Of a DNA stretch of 64,000 nt, positions 34,063-48,029 are shown piece by piece; the stretch's first letter is position 1, and every line of letters starts with the position of its first letter. The DNA is from Naumovozyma dairenensis CBS 421. Lineage: Eukaryota; Ascomycota; Saccharomycetes; Saccharomycetales; Saccharomycetaceae. The DNA is taken from NCBI RefSeq assembly GCF_000227115.2, contig NC_016481.1, positions 634,189-698,188 of the forward strand, in the 5' to 3' direction. A program made the position numbers and the translations under genes. The notes below the pieces were generated by a model. That model was given only the letters and a program-made list of their open reading frames with translations, did not search any database and had not been told where the DNA came from.

Positions 34063-34094
34063 CCCGCGCTGTGCCGCGCTGTGCCGCGCTGTGG
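34063..34094. repeat. GC-rich decamer tandem repeat
   Basis: The unit GTGCCGCGCT recurs with exact 10-bp period, just over three times, within otherwise A/T-rich intergenic DNA. Confidence 0.9.
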
Positions 34095-34368
34095 TTTCGC
34101 GTTGTCTAAAACTCCATTGGTAATGTCTTTTTCAAATAGGATATTATACAAATGCCTCAGAGAATAAACTCCGTGATTTGTTGACTGAGACGTATTGAAG
34201 ATTCAGAGACAATAGTGACTCCATGTGTGAAGTTACTACAAGTTCACATCACCATATTACTGCCTTATAAATGTCGCTATGTCACTCTTTTTTAAATGAA
34301 AACCTTTTTTCCTGGATATATATCCGTACCAACCTTTATATACTGGCACAATCAAGTCAACTTATCAA

Positions 34369-34388
34369 CCCGCGGAACTTTCCGCGGG
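34369..34388 (+). promoter_or_regulatory. paired pleiotropic drug response elements (PDRE)
   Basis: CCCGCGGAA and its exact complement TTCCGCGGG are separated by two bases. Each half reads TCCGCGGG, matching the Pdr1/Pdr3 consensus TCCGYGGR. The palindrome is about 370 bp upstream of an SNG1-type drug-resistance gene. Confidence 0.6.
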
Positions 34389-34755
34389 ATCCATACATGT
34401 GTGGTACGGAAAAGCAACGTTAACGGGAATTTTTGGGGAAATGCGGACACTGTGATATTTAATCCTGTGTAAAACTGCCATAACCTGCAGACTGTTCATA
34501 CGTACGTAAGCCATGTCGGCTCTTGTATAACATGAATAATCACTAACACGTGTGTGTATATATGTTAGCCATTCATAGTTCATCATTTAAACACCACTTA
34601 CTAGCTTAGTCTTGCTCGCAGATTGCTTGATCATCAGATATACAAAGCCTGTAAGGAATAATTACTTTGAACTTATTATTGAACCATAGTTTTTGCGTCG
34701 CAAGGGGGGACTTTTTTGTTAGAAAGGAATTAAAACAAACAACAGCATTTTATAT

Positions 34756-36459
34756 ATGTCTACAGCTATAAATCAGGAAAGTCATAATACAGGAACGTCT
34801 AGTGGTCAAAATCCATCATCAGACCCCTACAATGAACAAGACCTGTCGTCATCTATTTCACATTCTTCATTGTCACCATCTCCATCAACTGAAGATTCAA
34901 TAGCTCAATTTGATGGTCAACTCCAATATGAAGATAGACAGGGTGACATAACATCCAAGGAAGAAGATAATAGATCACTGCAATCAGATCCTATTCAGGA
35001 TACAAATACTAGTCCTAAAGAGAACAATACCAGCGCAACACATTCTCACAATAATAAATCTGATAATTCCGGTGCTTTCAATCCAAATGATGAGGATAAC
35101 GCTTTACAAAGAACAGGTACTAGATATTTTTCTCCAAAATTGAAAAAAGCTAGAAAAGATGTCATTTATAGTTTCATTTTCACTAATGTGGTCTTGGCTA
35201 TCTTTGCATTCACAATTTTCTCACTTTTCTGGGGTGTGAATTATAAAAATTTTGATCGTGCTCATAAAGTTCAAATATTAGCAGTCATCCAAGATGAAGG
35301 TATAACGTCTCCAAATATTTCAACAATTATACCCATTGCAGCTGCTGTACCAACAATAGCAGAAAGTTCCATGGGAACATACCATATTTATAATTCTACT
35401 GGATTCATGGATAAATTTAAGTTACAATCGAATGATGAAATTGATGCTAAAGTAATACATGAGGTTTATGGTGAAAAATATTGGTTTGCTATAAATATTA
35501 AACCCAATGCTACACAAGCACTTTATGACGCCATAGCTGTTCCAAATGCTCCATCTTTCAACACATCACAATACTTTGAAGCTGTCACTATAACAGCTCG
35601 TGATCCGACAAATTATAGACAACTGATATTACCACTCTTACAAGATTTTGAAGCCCGTTACAGTAATTATTATACTTCAACTTATTTCCCACAATTTCTA
35701 AATAATTTAACCACATTTAATAACATTACAACTGTTAATATGACCAATATCGCTTTGGCTGGTACAATGAATTTCTATACAAATGATATCAGATCATTCA
35801 CAGAACGTGTCTTAATTGCACCGTTACTTGTCGGAGTTGCATATTGTTTATTATTAACTTTTTTCCAATTTTTAATTTATTCACAACTGCATCAAGAAGT
35901 TTCAGCTCTTTTAAAACCAAATCATATCTTAATTTACAGAAACATCATGCTTTGGTTAACAATGTTCTTCGCATCACTATTTTTCTGTACCGTATCAGCA
36001 ATTTTCCAAATTGATTTCACTCCTGCATTCGGTAGAGGGGGATTTGTCGTATATTGGATGACCACATGGCTTTTCATGGTAGCTTGTGGTGGTACCAATG
36101 AAAATATGGTCAGTATTCTTTTCACTTTATTTGGTCCAAGATTCTTAGGGATTTGGATCTTATCATTCATTATTCTTAATATCACTCCAACGTTTTATCC
36201 AATGGTAATGGCAAACGTATTTTACCGTTATGGATACATGATGCCTGTTCATAATGCAATTGACATTTATAGAGTCATATTTTTGGATCTTTCGAAACAT
36301 AAGATGGGGAGAAATTATGGGTTATTGATTGCATGGATTGCTATGAACGCAGTTGCATTACCATTAGTTTTCAAGTTTTTACTTATGGTGATAACGAGAA
36401 GAGAGAAGAAGGAAAAGGAATTAGCTGCAGCAGCCGAGGAAGCAAAGTTAAAGAATTAA
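34756..36459 (+). CDS. SNG1: Sng1/Yjr015w-family membrane protein (DUF3533)
   Basis: The 567-residue protein has a ~125-residue Ser/Asn-rich cytosolic start, one membrane span (about 137-160), a large external domain with NxS/T sites, and a block of five or so spans in the C-terminal third. Family signatures include RTGTRYFSPKL, FALTVSAIF-type spans, the highly conserved IDFTPAFGRGGFVVYWM, and YRYGYMMPVHNAIDIYRVIF. In S. cerevisiae, SNG1 gives nitrosoguanidine resistance and YJR015W is its paralogue; TMA22 (YJR014W) next door points to the YJR015W position, while Sng1 is the described protein. A PDRE pair upstream fits a drug-response role. Confidence 0.85.
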   Translation: MSTAINQESHNTGTSSGQNPSSDPYNEQDLSSSISHSSLSPSPSTEDSIAQFDGQLQYEDRQGDITSKEEDNRSLQSDPIQDTNTSPKENNTSATHSHNNKSDNSGAFNPNDEDNALQRTGTRYFSPKLKKARKDVIYSFIFTNVVLAIFAFTIFSLFWGVNYKNFDRAHKVQILAVIQDEGITSPNISTIIPIAAAVPTIAESSMGTYHIYNSTGFMDKFKLQSNDEIDAKVIHEVYGEKYWFAINIKPNATQALYDAIAVPNAPSFNTSQYFEAVTITARDPTNYRQLILPLLQDFEARYSNYYTSTYFPQFLNNLTTFNNITTVNMTNIALAGTMNFYTNDIRSFTERVLIAPLLVGVAYCLLLTFFQFLIYSQLHQEVSALLKPNHILIYRNIMLWLTMFFASLFFCTVSAIFQIDFTPAFGRGGFVVYWMTTWLFMVACGGTNENMVSILFTLFGPRFLGIWILSFIILNITPTFYPMVMANVFYRYGYMMPVHNAIDIYRVIFLDLSKHKMGRNYGLLIAWIAMNAVALPLVFKFLLMVITRREKKEKELAAAAEEAKLKN

Positions 36460-36727
36460 AAAAAGAAAAAGGAAATATTGACATAGCATTCTCACTAATC
36501 CTTATAAACATTCATTGATATAGTCATTATATATATACATATTATAGATACATACACATATACATACAAATTTTTGATAACTTTACTGATACTACTATGA
36601 ATGAATCAAACCCTCTATACGATAGAGAAGGACAATATTAGATTAAAGATAGACTATAAAAAGGATATATATATGTTATATGATACTCCATGCGTTATAT
36701 GCTAGTTTAAAATGACGGCGTTTATTC

Positions 36728-37336
36728 TTATTTACCGGCAGTATTGGCAGCTCCTTCAGTCGGCTTCTTCTTCCTCTTAGCAGAATCAATGGTTTCTACC
36801 TTAACATCTTTTAATCCCTTTTCTTTTAATAGCGAATGTATGTATGCTTCTACTTCCTCTAACACATCACCTTGAACAATAACTTCCTCTTTCTTTTCAG
36901 CATTTTTTGAAACGGAACAACCAGTAGCAAACTTTGAAGCAAACGTCTTGGCCAATTTTTTCATATCAATTTCAAAAACTTCTAAACCTGATATAGCAAT
37001 GATGTACTTCCTCTTTGTTCTTGCTTCTCTCTTAATAATGACTTTAGAAGCTAATTTTTTAGCTAATTCTCGTTGTTCCCTATTTTCTTCTTTAGTTTGT
37101 AATTTCAAAAGATCCTTCTCTAGTTTTTCTTCTCTTGCTTCACCAATACTAGATTCAGCTAGTTTCCCAGCAACAATATCAACATCAGCTGCATCAGATT
37201 CACCATATAATTTGGTATATAAGTCTGGATGGTTTTCCTTCAACCAAACTTTACAACGTTTCAATTTACCTGTAAATTCACAATATTCAGGGGGGTATGA
37301 ACACACACCACAGTATACAACTTCTCTTAATGACAT
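36728..37336 (-). CDS. TMA22: ribosome-recycling factor of the DENR/Tma22 family
   Basis: The 202-residue protein starts with a Cys-rich zinc-binding segment (VVYCGVCSYPPEYCEFTG) and ends with a SUI1/eIF1-like domain (about 100-185) containing FEIDMKKLAKTFASKFATG and VQGDV. This is the Tma22/DENR layout; its partner is Tma20/MCT-1, and together they remove tRNA and 40S subunits after termination. S. cerevisiae Tma22 is ~198 residues. A Lys/Glu-rich helix links the two parts. Confidence 0.95.
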   Translation of the reverse strand: MSLREVVYCGVCSYPPEYCEFTGKLKRCKVWLKENHPDLYTKLYGESDAADVDIVAGKLAESSIGEAREEKLEKDLLKLQTKEENREQRELAKKLASKVIIKREARTKRKYIIAISGLEVFEIDMKKLAKTFASKFATGCSVSKNAEKKEEVIVQGDVLEEVEAYIHSLLKEKGLKDVKVETIDSAKRKKKPTEGAANTAGK

Positions 37337-37650
37337 TTTCCCACTTATTATATATACTTCTTTGGAGCTGATGATAGGAATTAATAGATTGGAATTGTTG
37401 CGTATGGGTAATAGTATTCTCTTGAATATAATTATTCCATTAATAATTTTTTCTTTTTAACATTATTGATAAGATTCAATATGCGATGTACAGATGTTCA
37501 AACAAGATCGAACAAAATAAAAATTCATGTTAATTAGCACAAATGACAGATATATTAAATACAATAATTAAATTAAATTAAATATCTAAATTTTTAGAGA
37601 ATGCCTTCTTAAAGTTTCTTTTTGCAGTATATCTTACAAGTAAAATATTT
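37337..37650. other. TMA22 promoter and SKI6 3' flank
   Basis: A/T-rich; no gene or clear site seen. Confidence 0.5.
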
Positions 37651-38391
37651 CTATCTACTAGATGCATTAGCAACTCTTTTCTCAGCATGGCTTCTAAGTT
37701 CTTCGTCCATCAAGTCTCTAATCCTATGGGCGCCAGCAATACCTATAGCCAACACTGTCTCCATCCTATCTAACGGAATTTTATCCTCCACTAATAACAA
37801 TGATAGTTTTTCTGATTTCCCTACAACACCTAACGTGACACTACTCATCGCAGTTTCTTCCAAAGAATTTACATCTAGAAGAGGAGTTGTATCGTATAAT
37901 CCAACCGATATACCACTAATATAATCGTACATTGCAATCCCTGCATCAATTAAAGCTAACGTAATCCCATTTAATAAACTTCCCATTATCCCTCCATCTT
38001 GTTGTAAAACATGAATTTCAATATCAATTAAAGTTCTTGGATATAAATTTAACATAACATTTTTCTCAAATGTTCTAACTAATGCTGTTTGCATCTCTAG
38101 GACTCTTCTTTCATTTCTATGACTGGATTTACTTCTTTCAAACTTGGAAAATTGTGTAATATTGACACTAATTCGTAAAAGTGCCTTATTCGTATCTACT
38201 TGTGATCGAGATGTTGGTTCCTTTGGACCCTTTACTAGTGTAATAATCTTATTGTTCCCTTGTTCTAAATATGAAGAGCCATCAGAAGCATGAGGATGTG
38301 TATTAATTGAACTTTCGAACCTACGTAATTCGTTCCATCGACGGCCATCTAAACGTAAACCTTCAGGTGAATATATTTCTAATCTTGACAT
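37651..38391 (-). CDS. SKI6: exosome ring subunit Rrp41/Ski6 (RNase PH fold)
   Basis: The 246-residue protein opens MSRLEIYSPEGLRLDGRRW, a hallmark of Rrp41, and continues with the RNase PH fold: SSYLEQGNNKIITLVKGPKEP, YPRTLIDIEIHVLQQDGG and GITLALIDAGIAMYDYI. It matches the S. cerevisiae Ski6 length (246). The subunit is part of the catalytically inert six-member ring of the exosome in nucleus and cytoplasm. An RRPE, a PAC-like site and a Reb1 site lie upstream. Confidence 0.95.
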   Translation of the reverse strand: MSRLEIYSPEGLRLDGRRWNELRRFESSINTHPHASDGSSYLEQGNNKIITLVKGPKEPTSRSQVDTNKALLRISVNITQFSKFERSKSSHRNERRVLEMQTALVRTFEKNVMLNLYPRTLIDIEIHVLQQDGGIMGSLLNGITLALIDAGIAMYDYISGISVGLYDTTPLLDVNSLEETAMSSVTLGVVGKSEKLSLLLVEDKIPLDRMETVLAIGIAGAHRIRDLMDEELRSHAEKRVANASSR

Positions 38392-39113
38392 TATTTTTTG
38401 TTTTGGGAAAAAAGTTCACAACAACGATTAATATAATTCTATATCTTTTTGAAAGAGAAATATCTTCCGTTAACTAAATGGACACCTTGAAAGGTAGTTT
38501 AATGAGCCATCTTTCGAATCAAGTCATCCATCGTTCGTTGATAATAGCCTGTAGAAAATTCTACTACTACAACTACTACTACTACTACTACTTTGTTAGC
38601 AAATTTTTTGAAAAATTTCATGAGATGAAGTTATTTGGTTACCCGGGGCGGTTCAAACTAAAAACAAATCAGTCACACGATGAAAGGTAATATTATTTTT
38701 GGAACTTTACCAGAGAAGAATAATTTCCTAGAAAGTAGGGAACATTACCAACTAAGAAACGGATTAGAAACCTATACGAACTTTCCAAGACCCAATTCAC
38801 AAACTTAGTCTCCTACTTCGGTGGCTTATTCATTCTCTATGAGGTTATAAAGGGTAACGATACCTCAGCGAAAAGGTTCATATCATTTATTAGAGAGTTC
38901 CGAAAATCTCTATCTGAACAGTATTCGTCCAAATAACGTAGCAATCAAAGATAGTATATTATATAAGAGTAATAAAGAATGCCCAGCAATTAAAAAAAAG
39001 TTTTAATTGTATTGTGCGTTTCTATTTAGTCATTAAAAAATCTATAGATTGTGCTTATATAGTGGGGTCATAAAATGATGGATCGGACAATAAACTAATC
39101 AATAGTTCATCGC
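38392..39113. other. SKI6 promoter and TDH 3' flank
   Basis: Contains an ACT trimer repeat (about 38556-38592) and the SKI6 promoter motifs. S. cerevisiae has PDX1 and XKS1 between SKI6 and TDH3; no remnant of either is evident. Confidence 0.6.
38609..38646 (-). promoter_or_regulatory. RRPE, PAC-like and Reb1 sites upstream of SKI6
   Basis: TGAAAAATTTCA (38609-38620, RRPE) is followed by TGAGATGAAG (PAC-like) and TTACCCGG (38639-38646, Reb1), 220-255 bp upstream of SKI6. The set suggests control with ribosome-biogenesis genes. Confidence 0.55.
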
Positions 39114-42564
<3,451 letters not shown>

Positions 42565-44394
42565 ATGACTAAAAAAAGTCCTCTAAATAAAGCTTACTGG
42601 TCAGACATGATTGACGGTTTCAAATCCACTCCAGATGACGCACATTCAGAACAAGAAGGAGAAACCTCCTTCTCAAATATAAGGTCTTTTACATCATCTC
42701 CAATACCAGAGAAATCTTCAGACAACATGACAACATATGTAACTGACTCAAAGACTAAAGAAGGAGGTTCAGAAAAGAATATTGAAACAACACCGTCTGA
42801 ACAATTCTCAATTGCCAAAGAGGATATAAATGAAAACCTAAATAAAGATCTATCAATCCGTCACTTAATTACCCTAGCAGTCGGTGGGTCCATCGGGGTT
42901 GGTTTATTCGTCAATTCCGGTGCTGCATTAGCATCAGGAGGTCCAGCATCATTAGTCATAGATTGGGTTATTATCAGTACATGTTTATTTACAGTCATTA
43001 ATGCATTAGGTGAACTAGCAGCAGCATATCCCGTAGTTGGTGGTTTCAATGTCTATATCACTAGATTCGTCGATCCATCTGTTGCATTCGCTATTAATTT
43101 GAATTACTTAGCGCAATGGTTAGTCCTTTTACCTTTGGAATTAGTGGCTGCATCAATAACCATCAAATATTGGAATGATACAATTAATTCAGATGCTTGG
43201 GTCGCCATCTTCTATTCCGTTATCGCATTAGCTAATATGTTAGATGTCAAATCATTCGGTGAAACAGAATTTGTCTTGTCAATGGTTAAGATTCTAGCAA
43301 TTATTGGATTTACAATTCTAGGGATTGTATTGGCTTGTGGTGGTGGCCCTCAAGGGGGCTTCTTAGGTGGTCATTATTGGCATGATCCTGGTTCATTTGT
43401 TGGAGATAAACCAGGAACCCAGTTTAAAGGTTTATGTTCAGTATTCGTTACGGCAGCGTTTTCCTATTCTGGTATTGAATTGACAGCTGTCTCTGCTGCT
43501 GAAAGTAAAGATCCAAGAAAGACCATCCCAAAAGCTACCAAGAGAACATTTTGGTTAGTCACTGCATCTTATGTCACTATTTTAACAATCATCGGTTGTT
43601 TGGTACCATTTGATGATCCAAGATTATTAAACGGTTCAAGTTCAGTTGATGCAGCAGCATCACCATTAGTTATTTCTATCAAAAATGCTGGTATTAAAGG
43701 TCTAGATTCTTTAATGAATGCCATTATTTTAATATCTATTGTTTCTGTGGCTAATAGTGCAGTGTATGCCTGTTCAAGGTGTATGGTTTCCATGGCTCAT
43801 ATTGGGAACTTACCAAAAGTTTTAAGTCGTGTTGATAAAAGAGGTAGACCTGTCAATGCTATTCTATCCACATTATTCTTCGGTCTTCTATCTTTTATTG
43901 CTGCAAGCGATAAACAAGCAGAAGTTTTCACTTGGTTAAGTGCATTATCCGGGTTATCTACAATTTTTTGTTGGATGGCTATTAACTATTCTCATATTAG
44001 ATTCCGTGCTGCTATGAAAGTCCAAAATAAAACTTTAGATGAATTACCATACCTATCACAATGTGGTGTTATAGGTTCCTGGTATGGTGTGATTGTATTA
44101 TTTTTAGTCTTGGTTGCATCCTTTTGGACCTCATTGTTTCCACTAGGAAGTGGTACAGCAGATGTCACATCTTTCTTCGAAGGTTATTTATCTTTACCAA
44201 TTTTAATTGCTTGTTACGTTGGCCATAAGTTATACGTAAGAAATTTGCAAGTACTTGTTAAATTAGAGGATATGGACCTTGAAACAGGAAGAAAACACAT
44301 AGACGCACATGAACACAGGGCTGAAATCCTGGCAGAAAAGGCAGCATTATCACAAAAATCATTCATTAAAAGATTCTGGCATGTTTGGTGTTGA
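42565..44394 (+). CDS. HIP1: amino-acid permease of the YAT family, probable histidine permease
   Basis: The 609-residue protein has a ~95-residue cytosolic N-terminus, then 12 predicted spans beginning at LSIRHLITLAVGGSIGVGLF, the signature of fungal amino-acid permeases. Family motifs FSYSGIELTAVSAAESKDPRKTIP and SRCMVSMA are clear, and the end FWHVWC matches the conserved tail with a likely palmitoylated cysteine. Assignment to Hip1 (S. cerevisiae YGR191W, ~603 aa) rests on length and on closeness to TDH and CRH1; another specificity within the family is possible. Confidence 0.8.
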   Translation: MTKKSPLNKAYWSDMIDGFKSTPDDAHSEQEGETSFSNIRSFTSSPIPEKSSDNMTTYVTDSKTKEGGSEKNIETTPSEQFSIAKEDINENLNKDLSIRHLITLAVGGSIGVGLFVNSGAALASGGPASLVIDWVIISTCLFTVINALGELAAAYPVVGGFNVYITRFVDPSVAFAINLNYLAQWLVLLPLELVAASITIKYWNDTINSDAWVAIFYSVIALANMLDVKSFGETEFVLSMVKILAIIGFTILGIVLACGGGPQGGFLGGHYWHDPGSFVGDKPGTQFKGLCSVFVTAAFSYSGIELTAVSAAESKDPRKTIPKATKRTFWLVTASYVTILTIIGCLVPFDDPRLLNGSSSVDAAASPLVISIKNAGIKGLDSLMNAIILISIVSVANSAVYACSRCMVSMAHIGNLPKVLSRVDKRGRPVNAILSTLFFGLLSFIAASDKQAEVFTWLSALSGLSTIFCWMAINYSHIRFRAAMKVQNKTLDELPYLSQCGVIGSWYGVIVLFLVLVASFWTSLFPLGSGTADVTSFFEGYLSLPILIACYVGHKLYVRNLQVLVKLEDMDLETGRKHIDAHEHRAEILAEKAALSQKSFIKRFWHVWC

Positions 44395-44891
44395 AAGATC
44401 TTCATAATATCATCAGCCGGTTTACTAGCATTCAATGTAGACGGGCGACTTAATCTAATACAATTTTTCACACGTTGTGGTGACAAACATTGTTATATTA
44501 TATATTTAATTTTTTTATAAATGTACTTGTATACAAACTAAAGAGATAACACATTCACATCGATGCAACTTAGCTAAGCGCAAATAGGAATCAACTGGTG
44601 ATAAAGAGGAGATATCATCATCATATTATTGTTAATTGTCAAAGGGCTACTTAAGAATATGCCATTTATTAAAGACATCTTTTCTTGTTTGCCCGTTACC
44701 CTACGGTGTTGTTTTGTATGACAGAAAATGGAAAAAAATTTCGGACAAAGAAATAATTTTCTTATCATCAAAGTAAATGTAGAAAAAACTATAGAAGAGA
44801 AGAGAAAAGGTCTTTAATGAAGAAAGAAAGGTGAAGAGGAGGCCAAATTTCAAAGCAACCCAAGGAATATATAGAACCACAAGAGAAAAGA
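44395..44891. other. HIP1-SUI2 intergenic region
   Basis: HIP1 3' flank and SUI2 promoter; A/T-rich, no gene or clear site seen. Confidence 0.5.
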
Positions 44892-45800
44892 ATGTCTACT
44901 AACCAGTGCAGATTTTATGAGAACAAGTTCCCAGAAGTCGATGACATTGTTATGGTGAACGTCCAACAGATTGCCGAAATGGGTGCATATGTTAAGTTAT
45001 TAGAATATGACAACATTGAAGGTATGATCTTATTGAGTGAACTGTCTCGTAGACGTATTAGATCCATCCAAAAATTGATTCGTGTTGGTAAGAATGATGT
45101 TGCTGTTGTTCTTCGTGTTGATAAAGAAAAGGGTTACATCGATTTATCTAAGCGTCGTGTCTCCTCTGAAGATATTATTAATTGTGAAGAAAAATATCAA
45201 AAATCAAAAGCTGTCCATTCTATCTTGAGATTCTGTGCTGAAAAATTTCAAATCCCTTTAGAAGATTTGTACAAGACTATTGCTTGGCCATTAAGTCGAA
45301 AATACGGTCATGCATACGAGGCCTTCAAATTATCTATCATTGATGATACCGTCTGGGAAGGTATTGAACCACCATCTAAAGAAATCTTTGATGAATTGAA
45401 AGTTTATATTTCCAAGAGGTTGACTCCTCAAGCTGTAAAGATTAGAGCCGATGTCGAAGTGTCTTGTTTCGGTTATGAAGGTATTGACGCTATCAAAGAA
45501 GCTTTGAAAGCTGCTGAAGATATGTCTACTGAACAACTAGAAATTAAAGTTAAATTAGTTGCTGCTCCATTATATGTTTTAACCACTCAAGCTTTGGATA
45601 AAGATCAAGGTGTTCAAAAATTACAAGACGCTATTGAAAAGATCGAAGAAGTTATTAACAAATATGGTGGTGTTTGTAATATTACTATGCCACCAAAGGC
45701 TGTTACAGCTACTGAAGATGCCGAATTACAAGCTTTATTAGAAAGTAAGGAATTAGATAACAGGTCTGACTCAGAAGATGAAGATGATGACTCAGATTGA
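44892..45800 (+). CDS. SUI2: translation initiation factor eIF2 alpha
   Basis: The 302-residue protein carries an N-terminal S1/OB domain, a helical domain and a C-terminal alpha-beta domain. The Gcn2 target serine is Ser52 here (Ser51 after Met removal) in LLSELSRRRIRSIQK, with the KGYIDLSKRRVS kinase-docking segment downstream. The acidic DSEDEDDDSD tail offers CK2 sites, as in yeast. S. cerevisiae Sui2 is 304 residues. MHO1 follows on the same strand, as in S. cerevisiae. Confidence 0.97.
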   Translation: MSTNQCRFYENKFPEVDDIVMVNVQQIAEMGAYVKLLEYDNIEGMILLSELSRRRIRSIQKLIRVGKNDVAVVLRVDKEKGYIDLSKRRVSSEDIINCEEKYQKSKAVHSILRFCAEKFQIPLEDLYKTIAWPLSRKYGHAYEAFKLSIIDDTVWEGIEPPSKEIFDELKVYISKRLTPQAVKIRADVEVSCFGYEGIDAIKEALKAAEDMSTEQLEIKVKLVAAPLYVLTTQALDKDQGVQKLQDAIEKIEEVINKYGGVCNITMPPKAVTATEDAELQALLESKELDNRSDSEDEDDDSD

Positions 45801-46539
45801 GTGTACCTTTTACCCTCAAATAAAAATAAAATAAAAAAGTAATAAATGAAATGTACTAATAGCTAATATTACTTTTACCAATATATATAAGTGTATATTT
45901 AAATTTATTTATCTATTTTATATACCCAAAGCTCGTATCCATAACCGTAGATTCAAAGAAAGACCTTTGCACATGCTGAATGGTTCTCAAGTTTCATTGC
46001 TATATTTACGTTTGAGTTTATTGAGAGTCATTCATATAAACGTCCGATTTTACTCCTCATCTTGCACTTCATTCTACAAAAATTGAACATTATTTTATTC
46101 ATCTAAAATTCATTCATTCCCTCATTCAGTTGTCGATCATTCATCATTGATTACCCTCACCCTCACCTTCTCGTTTTGTTCCTACGTACATATGGTGTAA
46201 AACGGCTTCTAACACCCCTGTTAATCCCGAAAACAATTTTTAAGGAAAAGGCACTTAACGTTCGTTAACTTTAATTATGATGATTTGATTTTTGCACGTA
46301 CGTAGTTTACAGAAGGGGAGGCAGAAATAACAAGTATTTTCTCTGGTACAAAGAAGAAACTGGAAACTATATAAACCATGGAGGGGGCCAAGTCAAGTAA
46401 AGCTTTTACTTCTTCAATTCTCTTGCTTCTTTCAAGCACTGCCCACATCTAAGATACCAAACCATACTCACTCACTAAACAAAACAAACAAAACAAAGTC
46501 AGATACACAAGTAAAATTTCTTAGACTATAAAGATCATC
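45801..46539. other. SUI2-MHO1 intergenic region
   Basis: About 0.7 kb, A/T-rich at the left and with CA/AC-rich leader sequence before MHO1. No gene seen. Confidence 0.5.
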
Positions 46540-47547
46540 ATGTCATTAAGTCGTCCTGCAACTCATGCCGGTTCGTGGTATTCAAGAAATGCCGCTGAAT
46601 TATCAAGTCAACTACAAACGTACCTTAATAATAGTAAAAAACCAATAGTGAAAAATTCAAGAATAATTATATCTCCTCATGCAGGATATAGGTATTGTGG
46701 TTCTACCATGGCTTACTCTTATGCATCTTTAGATTTAAACGAAAACATCAAGAGAATCTTCATATTGGGACCATCTCATCATATTTTCTTTAGCAATGAA
46801 ATCTTTGTCAGTGCGTTTGATTCGATCTCTACACCCTTAGGGGATTTGAAGGTAGATAAGGATTTATGCTCTAAATTGGTTAGAAAGAAAATATCTGGGA
46901 AGAAAATATTTTCTTTTATGAATCAAGATGTTGATACTGATGAGCATTCATTAGAAATGCAATTTTCAATGTTGGTTCAAACCCTAAATTGGAGGAAAGT
47001 TCCACTAGATAATGTGAAAGTGATCCCAATGATGGTATCACATAACACTAAGGAATTTGATATGTCTGTTGGTAAAATATTATCCGAATATTTAAATGAT
47101 CCTTCAAATTTATTTATAATAAGTAGTGATTTTTGTCATTGGGGAAGAAGATTTGAATATACAGGATATGTGGGGAGTGAAGATGAATTGAAAGAAGCAA
47201 CGGAAGAAGAAACTGAAATTGAAATGTTAACTTCCAGAAGTAAGTTAAAACATCATCAAATCCCAATTTGGAAATCTATTGAAATTTTAGACAAACATGC
47301 AATGAGAACATTAAGTGATACGCAAAATTCAGATAGATATGATGCATGGAAACAATATTTAGAAATTACAGGCAATACAATATGTGGAGAAAGACCCATA
47401 GGCGTTGTTTTAGCAGCATTAGCATATCTTCCAGAAAATAGCAAGGTGACTTTTGAATGGCCTCATTATTCTCAAAGTTCACAAGTCCAGAGTTTGGAGG
47501 AAAGTAGTGTCAGTTACACCTCTGGTTACGTAACTATACAATTGTAA
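46540..47547 (+). CDS. MHO1: Memo-family protein Mho1
   Basis: The 335-residue protein starts with RPATHAGSWYSRNAAEL and has the Memo-family conserved blocks IISPHAGYRYCGSTMAYSY, FILGPSHHIFF, DVDTDEHSLEMQFSML and FIISSDFCHWGRRF. The conserved histidines (HAGY, DEHS, FCHWG) form the metal-binding pocket that resembles extradiol dioxygenases. S. cerevisiae Mho1 is ~338 residues and its role is poorly known, linked to invasive growth and redox metabolism. Confidence 0.94.
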   Translation: MSLSRPATHAGSWYSRNAAELSSQLQTYLNNSKKPIVKNSRIIISPHAGYRYCGSTMAYSYASLDLNENIKRIFILGPSHHIFFSNEIFVSAFDSISTPLGDLKVDKDLCSKLVRKKISGKKIFSFMNQDVDTDEHSLEMQFSMLVQTLNWRKVPLDNVKVIPMMVSHNTKEFDMSVGKILSEYLNDPSNLFIISSDFCHWGRRFEYTGYVGSEDELKEATEEETEIEMLTSRSKLKHHQIPIWKSIEILDKHAMRTLSDTQNSDRYDAWKQYLEITGNTICGERPIGVVLAALAYLPENSKVTFEWPHYSQSSQVQSLEESSVSYTSGYVTIQL

Positions 47548-48029
47548 GAATAATACGGTTCACCGTATGATCCGTTTTTATAATATTGTAATTCTATTTT
47601 AGGTCTATTATCTATAAAATGTCACTACCACCAAGTTTAAGGAGACTTCAAAAGAAAAGCAAATCATATGACAGATAAGGAAAGAAGGTATAGTAATTTA
47701 GTTGTACTTAAAGTTTATTTGCTTTGACTTCCAAATACGGCCTAAATAGCGCACACGATGGCGGCTAAAAAATTTCTGGTATGTATGTAAACTTTTAGTG
47801 TATAAAGTATTAATATTATCGGTCTACCAGTATAGTGCATAAATGTAGTACTTGTTTGTATATAGGAGAGCTATCCAATATAAATATAGGATGCTGTTAT
47901 GGGTATATCATAGAGGAAACTACCAAATTGAAGTTAATGCGTGTTTAAGTCTGGGCATTACATGCAACTCAACATCAATGTATAAAATAACTTCTATAAC
48001 ATTATATATGGAAGTTAAGTTTTTAGAAT
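47548..48029. other. MHO1-GPI14 convergent region, a synteny breakpoint
   Basis: No gene seen. In S. cerevisiae MHO1 is followed by TDH2-MET3-SPC1; here GPI14 follows and that block is reversed, so this stretch holds one breakpoint. Confidence 0.6.

Larger units (their letters stand above)
33599..34755. other. divergent TES1-SNG1 intergenic region
   Basis: About 1.2 kb without a gene. It includes a CT dinucleotide repeat (33949-33975), a GC-rich decamer tandem repeat (34063-34094) and a paired Pdr-type element (34369-34388). Confidence 0.6.
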
